The notes under the pieces are model-generated. The model was not told the DNA's origin. It made no database searches and saw only the letters and a program-made list of their open reading frames with translations. 8,760 bases of DNA, from assembly GCA_050945915.1 (NCBI GenBank), contig JBMNTV010000067.1, forward strand, positions 1 to 8,760, written 5' to 3'. Of the stretch, positions 5,461 through 8,760 are shown piece by piece. The stretch's first letter is position 1. The number at the start of each line of letters is the position of its first letter. Origin of the DNA: CALNBC01 sp050945915 (GTDB lineage: Bacteria > Bacillota > Clostridia > Christensenellales > CALWSW01). Position numbers and translations under genes: made by a program.

Positions 5461-5488
5461 CGGACAATAAAAAAATACGCGCTAAAAT

Positions 5489-5517
5489 ATTATAGATGCC
5501 GCGTGGGTGGATGTCAA
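5489..5517 (-). promoter_or_regulatory. Consensus sigma-A promoter of the rpmH operon
   Basis: On the minus strand TTGACA (5512-5517) and TATAAT (5489-5494) are both perfect and separated by exactly 17 bases. The predicted start near 5482 gives a leader of about 120 bases. An unmodified consensus promoter fits a highly expressed ribosomal protein gene. Its -35 box lies 30 bases from the -35 box of the divergent ispE promoter. Confidence 0.92.
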
Positions 5518-5546
5518 GCAAAGGGGCCGGGGGCAAATCATGACTG

Positions 5547-5575
5547 TTGTTGCGCTCCACCCTTCGTGGTATCAT
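5547..5575 (+). promoter_or_regulatory. Promoter of ispE
   Basis: TATCAT (-10, 5570-5575, 5 of 6) is preceded by TG one base upstream, an extended -10 element. A weaker -35, TTGTTG (5547-5552), is 17 bases away. The predicted start near 5582 leaves a leader of about 27 bases with AAGGAAG (5594-5600) eight bases before the ATG. Confidence 0.65.
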
Positions 5576-5608
5576 GAGCAGGATGCAACAAAAAAGGAAG
5601 CAACAACG

Positions 5609-6787
5609 ATGAATTCTGGCCAACTAGGACTATTTTATGCCTATGGCAAAATCAACTGGTCCCTTCTGATCACGGGAATCCGCGAAGACGGATACCATCT
5701 TCTGGATACGGTGATGCAAAGGATCGACCTTTGCGACGAGATCACCCTGATCCCCGCCGCAAACTGGAGCATCGCATGCTCCAGTTCCCAAACGCCGAAT
5801 AACGGCGACAATACCGCCATGCTCGCCGCGAAGGCTTATGCCCAAGCGACCGGAATCGCCGACGCCTATCATATCTCCATTCGGAAGAACATTCCCGTGG
5901 GCGCCGGACTGGGCGGGGGCAGCGCAGACGCAGCGGCCGTCCTTTCCGCGTTGAACGGGAAATACGGCGCATTAACCCAAAAAGAGCTTTTGCTGCTCGC
6001 CCTTTCCATCGGGGCGGATGTGCCCTTCTGCCTGGTGGGGGGCTGCGCCCGCTGCACCGGCGTGGGCGAGGTGATGGAGCCGGCTAAAAGCGCCAAAACA
6101 TACCATCTCGTCATCGCAGGGTGCGGCGCGAACCTGTCCACAGCCAGGGTGTTTCAACGCTATGACGCCATCCTGGCCGCCGAAGCGGCAAACGGGAAGA
6201 GCGACGACCCCCGCCCTTTTGAAGAAGCAAGGGCCTCAAAAGAGGCTTTCCCCCGGGAGCGGGAGGAGGCTCCCTTCGCCGCTTTTGACGGCGCCGCGCC
6301 AACCCGCCCCTTCGTTTTGCCCGAATCTCAGGCTGGGCAGACGCCCTGCTTTCCGGCGCGCACCGGGGAGGAACTGACGGCAGAACTCCTTGGTGCCCTT
6401 TCCACCGGCTGCGCCCGGAGCGTCGCCCGGGCTTTGCAGGTCTTTGCCTGCCGGCTAAGGGGAAACGGCCCTTCCCCTGCAGAAATCGGCGGCATCCCCT
6501 GCGACGAACGCTACGCCGCCGAAGCGGGCTGCACCCTTTGCGTCGCGACGGCGCAGGAGGTGCTCTGCGGCGCCAACGACCTGACCTGTGCGGCCTGCGA
6601 CCTTGCCCCCGGCGTTGCGGATACGCTGCTTCGGCTGCGGCGGTCCGGCGCCCTCGCCGTTTCGATGAGCGGCTCCGGTTCCGCTTGTTTCGGGCTGTTT
6701 GCGGACAAAGAATCGGCGCAAGAAGCGGCAAAGCAGCTGTGTGACCTGCCCTTGTGCGTTGTGTGCAGCACGAAAAAGGCAGATTAG
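5609..6787 (+). CDS. ispE: 4-diphosphocytidyl-2-C-methyl-D-erythritol kinase, enlarged and cysteine-rich
   Basis: GHMP-family kinase that uses ATP to phosphorylate CDP-methylerythritol, the fourth step of the methylerythritol-phosphate route to isoprenoids, in the cytoplasm. Family marks are AYGKINWSLLITGIREDGYH (11-30, with Lys14), the ATP loop IPVGAGLGGGSADAA (95-109), Asp137 in IGADVPF (the catalytic aspartate), NDL (323-325) and MSGSGSACFGLF (353-364). The ATG at 5609 is chosen over one at 5507 because AAGGAAG is eight bases upstream, the promoter lies between them, and the family's N-terminus begins here. At 392 residues it is about 100 longer than usual (280-300): the stretch between STARVF (177-182) and NDL is about 140 residues. 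It has 19 cysteines, with CxxC pairs at 146/149, 308/311, 327/330 and 383/386. Catalytic residues are intact, so it is probably active. Confidence 0.93.
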   Translation: MNSGQLGLFYAYGKINWSLLITGIREDGYHLLDTVMQRIDLCDEITLIPAANWSIACSSSQTPNNGDNTAMLAAKAYAQATGIADAYHISIRKNIPVGAGLGGGSADAAAVLSALNGKYGALTQKELLLLALSIGADVPFCLVGGCARCTGVGEVMEPAKSAKTYHLVIAGCGANLSTARVFQRYDAILAAEAANGKSDDPRPFEEARASKEAFPREREEAPFAAFDGAAPTRPFVLPESQAGQTPCFPARTGEELTAELLGALSTGCARSVARALQVFACRLRGNGPSPAEIGGIPCDERYAAEAGCTLCVATAQEVLCGANDLTCAACDLAPGVADTLLRLRRSGALAVSMSGSGSACFGLFADKESAQEAAKQLCDLPLCVVCSTKKAD

Positions 6788-6802
6788 GCGCATGCGCAAA
6801 AA

Positions 6803-6835
6803 TCCCCGGGTTTTGCCCGGGGAATTGCTTTTTTT
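6803..6835. terminator. Intrinsic terminator between ispE and the SH3-repeat gene
   Basis: TCCCCGGG (6803-6810) and CCCGGGGA (6816-6823) form a perfect eight-base stem with a TTTTG loop, followed on the plus strand by AATTGC and seven T's (6829-6835). It lies 16 bases after the ispE stop. On the minus strand the stem is followed by ATTTTTGCG, so it can also end the converging SH3-repeat transcript, whose stop codon is at 6842-6844. Just before it, GCGCATGCGC (6788-6797) is a perfect palindrome of unknown meaning. Confidence 0.9.
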
Positions 6836-6841
6836 GGGGAT

Positions 6842-8760
6842 TTATCTCGTCACATACTGCGCGCTGACATAGCCCACCACGCCGTCCGCGGCCACCTTCA
6901 GCCAGCCGCCCTGATCCTCGAGGATCTCGACAAGGCGCTTGACGGAGAGCTTCTCGATCACTTCATACGAGGTGCCGGGGCCCGAGCGGAAGTTGACGTT
7001 GGCGTTGATCACGCCCACGGAACCCTCCGGAAGCAGCTTGATATAGCTCTTTGCCACGAAGCCCGCTCCGCCGTTGTACTTGATTTGATACTTGTCGTCG
7101 CTTTCCGCGACGATCTCCACCAAAGTGTCCTTGGCGATGCGGTCCAGCTCTCGGCCGGAGGCGGAGCGCACCCTGAGGGAAGACGCGGTGACCTTGCCCT
7201 TTTGCGTGTCCGTCGCCTGGGTGCCGGAAGAACCGGAAATGGCGGTAATGTTGCTGACGCTGCTTTTCAGCACATAGCCCACCACGCCGGCATAGGCGAC
7301 CTTGTAATAATCGCCGGATTTCGCGATGATCTCCACCGTTGCGCCCTTTTGCAGTACGCCGAGAAGCGCATACGAGGTTCCCGCGCCCTTCCTGAAGTTG
7401 ACATTGGTGCCGGAGATCACGCCGGTGGCCACAGCGGTGTAGCTGCTGCCTGCGGAGGAGTCGGTGTTCGAGGAACCGCCGGTATTGGAGGTTCCGCTGG
7501 AGGAAGAGCTTTTGCGGTCGATGTAGGTCTTCATCACATAGCCGGTGATGCCGTTGAACTCGATCTTGTACCAACTGGTGCTCTGGGCGAGCAGTTTGAC
7601 GACCGTCCCCTTCTGCAACGTGCCCAGCACCTGGGAGGAGGTGCTCTTCGCGGCCCGGATGTTGACGTTGGAACCGGTGACCACGCCGGTGACGCCGGAG
7701 CCCTTCGATGTGGAACTGCCGGAAGAACTCGGTCCGGCGGGCGTGCCCGCGTTGGAGCCGGACTCCACGGGCAGGGCGGAGCTGTTTCTGGTGATGTAGG
7801 TTTTCAGCACATAGCCCTGGCCGCTGCCGAAGGCGATCTTATACCAGTCGCCGCTTTGGGCGGTGAGGGTGACCACGTCCCCCCTGTTGAGCTTGCCCAG
7901 GATGGCGGAACTGGTGCTGGCCTTTTGCCGCACGTTCAAGGTGGAGGCATTGACCGTTCCTGTGTGCACCACGGGTGCCCTGGTGATATAGGTCTTGAGC
8001 ACATAGCCGGTCAGCCCGTTGGCCTCGATCTTGTACCAGTCGCCGTTCTGGGCGGTCAGGGTGACGACGGTCCCTTTGGCCAGCTTGCCCAGGCTGGCCG
8101 TGCCGGTGCTGGGTCCGGAGCGGACGTTCAGGGAAGAGGCGTTGACCGTCCCCGTCGTCTTGGTGGAGGCGCCCAGGTTGACGTTTTCCGAGCTGTTTGT
8201 GTTCGACGTGCCGCCGGTATTGCCCAGATTCGCGTTGGCGGAAGCGGAGAGATAACTGGCATTCACATGCCCCACCAGCCCGCAGGCAGCCTGCACCTTG
8301 CTCCAGGTGCCGAAAGTGTCCAGCACCACCACCTTTTCGCCCTTTGCGAGGGTGCCGAGGATGGCGGAGGAGGCGGAATTGGACGCCCGCAGGTTCAAGG
8401 ATTCGGTGTTTGCGACGTAATTCGTCGTTCCCGGCCACAGGGAGATGGAAAGCTCCTCCAACAACTGTTTGGGGTTGGGGTGGACTGCGCCGGTGGCGAG
8501 CACCCTGGTCTGGGACTGGTAAACCACGCCCTTTTGGCCTTGATAGATGACGTTGTATCCCACGCGGTCCCTGGTCTGGGTCAGAACCTGGAAGACGTAA
8601 CCCTCCGGGATGGTGGTCAGGACGGTTTTTGAGGAAAGGGATTTCAAAAGCGGTGCCGCGCTTAAGGCGTAACCGTAACGGGCGTCCGAACTGGTGGCGA
8701 ACTCGATCCCGCCCACCACCAGCGCCAGGGCGGATTTGGGGGCAAAACCTGCGAGCTCGC
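6842..8760 (-). CDS. Bacterial SH3-domain repeat protein, probably surface-exposed (5' end outside window)
   Basis: The visible 638 residues are the C-terminal part; the reading frame stays open to the right edge, so a GTG at 8719 is not taken as the start. Seven bacterial SH3 (SH3b) units can be aligned, each about 55-58 residues: a GxVxASxLNVR start, then LGxLxKGxxV, a DWYKI core and GYVLKTYITR end. A weaker eighth unit lies before them (about 8677-8495). Units are joined by Ser/Gly/Thr/Asn-rich linkers of 6 to about 33 residues. SH3b repeats bind cell-wall peptides in many secreted hydrolases and adhesins, so a cell-wall role is likely, but no signal peptide, catalytic domain or anchor is visible. 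The protein ends with the last SH3b unit. Converges on ispE. Confidence 0.9.
   Translation of the reverse strand, partial: ELAGFAPKSALALVVGGIEFATSSDARYGYALSAAPLLKSLSSKTVLTTIPEGYVFQVLTQTRDRVGYNVIYQGQKGVVYQSQTRVLATGAVHPNPKQLLEELSISLWPGTTNYVANTESLNLRASNSASSAILGTLAKGEKVVVLDTFGTWSKVQAACGLVGHVNASYLSASANANLGNTGGTSNTNSSENVNLGASTKTTGTVNASSLNVRSGPSTGTASLGKLAKGTVVTLTAQNGDWYKIEANGLTGYVLKTYITRAPVVHTGTVNASTLNVRQKASTSSAILGKLNRGDVVTLTAQSGDWYKIAFGSGQGYVLKTYITRNSSALPVESGSNAGTPAGPSSSGSSTSKGSGVTGVVTGSNVNIRAAKSTSSQVLGTLQKGTVVKLLAQSTSWYKIEFNGITGYVMKTYIDRKSSSSSGTSNTGGSSNTDSSAGSSYTAVATGVISGTNVNFRKGAGTSYALLGVLQKGATVEIIAKSGDYYKVAYAGVVGYVLKSSVSNITAISGSSGTQATDTQKGKVTASSLRVRSASGRELDRIAKDTLVEIVAESDDKYQIKYNGGAGFVAKSYIKLLPEGSVGVINANVNFRSGPGTSYEVIEKLSVKRLVEILEDQGGWLKVAADGVVGYVSAQYVTR
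6845..8419 (-). repeat. Array of seven SH3b-coding repeats
   Basis: In protein order the units run 8419-8246, 8152-7979, 7960-7787, 7687-7514, 7423-7250, 7198-7034 and 7015-6845. Units two and three are closest, with about 41 of 58 identical residues by hand count and a spacer of only six residues, suggesting the most recent duplication. The first and the last two are the most diverged; unit six is shortened and lacks the N-R-S/G-P-T stretch in part. Linker tracts rich in Ser/Gly/Thr codons separate units one/two, three/four, four/five and five/six. Confidence 0.85.

Noticed and set aside
5507..5608. Longer IspE starting at an ATG 34 codons upstream
   Set aside because: The extra part crosses the ispE promoter and overlaps the region next to the rpmH -35 box, and is unlike IspE N-termini; the ATG at 5609 has a proper ribosome binding site.
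5363..5608. Possible replication origin next to rpmH
   Set aside because: No DnaA-box-like TTATCCACA repeats or A+T-rich unwinding cluster beyond the promoters were seen, and dnaA is not adjacent.
7085..8632. 515-codon open frame on the plus strand opposite the SH3-repeat gene
   Set aside because: It is antisense to a clear repeat protein, is rich in Gly/Ala/Asp/His typical of a shadow frame in G+C-rich DNA, and has no recognisable domain.

Overview
The window most likely comes from a Gram-positive, clostridial-type bacterium (phylum Bacillota) of moderately high G+C. The evidence is the gene order rpmH-rnpA-yidD-yidC-jag, strong AGGAGG ribosome binding sites, near-consensus sigma-A promoters, a methylerythritol-phosphate pathway gene (ispE), and a secreted-type protein built of bacterial SH3 repeats. 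I cannot name the species. A member of the Clostridia is an inference.

Left part (1-2441) is a sugar-catabolism locus. The first 33 codons of an FGGY carbohydrate kinase (minus strand, cut by the window edge) and a DeoC-family class I aldolase (minus strand) stand opposite a SorC/DeoR-type sugar-phosphate-responsive regulator (plus strand). A 403-base divergent region carries a strong minus-strand promoter for the aldolase and a plus-strand promoter for the regulator. The kinase seems to have its own promoter at the 3' end of the aldolase gene. Two palindromes sharing an ATGATA half-site overlap the -10 boxes of the kinase and regulator promoters and are candidate operators. The simplest reading is that the regulator senses a phosphorylated sugar made by the kinase, which the aldolase then cleaves. 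The substrate cannot be told from this window.

Middle part (2596-5517) is the conserved rpmH-rnpA-yidD-yidC-jag operon on the minus strand. It encodes ribosomal protein L34, the RNase P protein, two membrane-protein insertion factors and the RNA-binding protein Jag/KhpB. It is read from a perfect TTGACA-N17-TATAAT promoter through a 120-base leader with two hairpins, and ends at a bidirectional terminator shared with the regulator gene. Coupling is tight: rnpA/yidD and yidD's downstream partners sit in ATGA overlaps or short gaps, and rnpA and yidC both start at TTG. The usual neighbours of this operon (dnaA, and mnmE/mnmG after jag) are absent here.

Right part (5547-8760): ispE is read divergently from rpmH and encodes an unusually long, cysteine-rich 4-diphosphocytidyl-2-C-methyl-D-erythritol kinase. 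It converges, across a bidirectional terminator, on the 3' end of a long gene (5' end outside the window) whose visible 638 residues are mostly seven bacterial SH3 repeats plus one weaker unit, joined by Ser/Gly/Thr-rich linkers, probably a cell-wall-binding surface protein.

No RNA gene, insertion sequence, CRISPR array or prophage was seen. The most unusual items are the enlarged cysteine-rich IspE, the putative shared operators, and the extracytoplasmic loop insertion in YidC.
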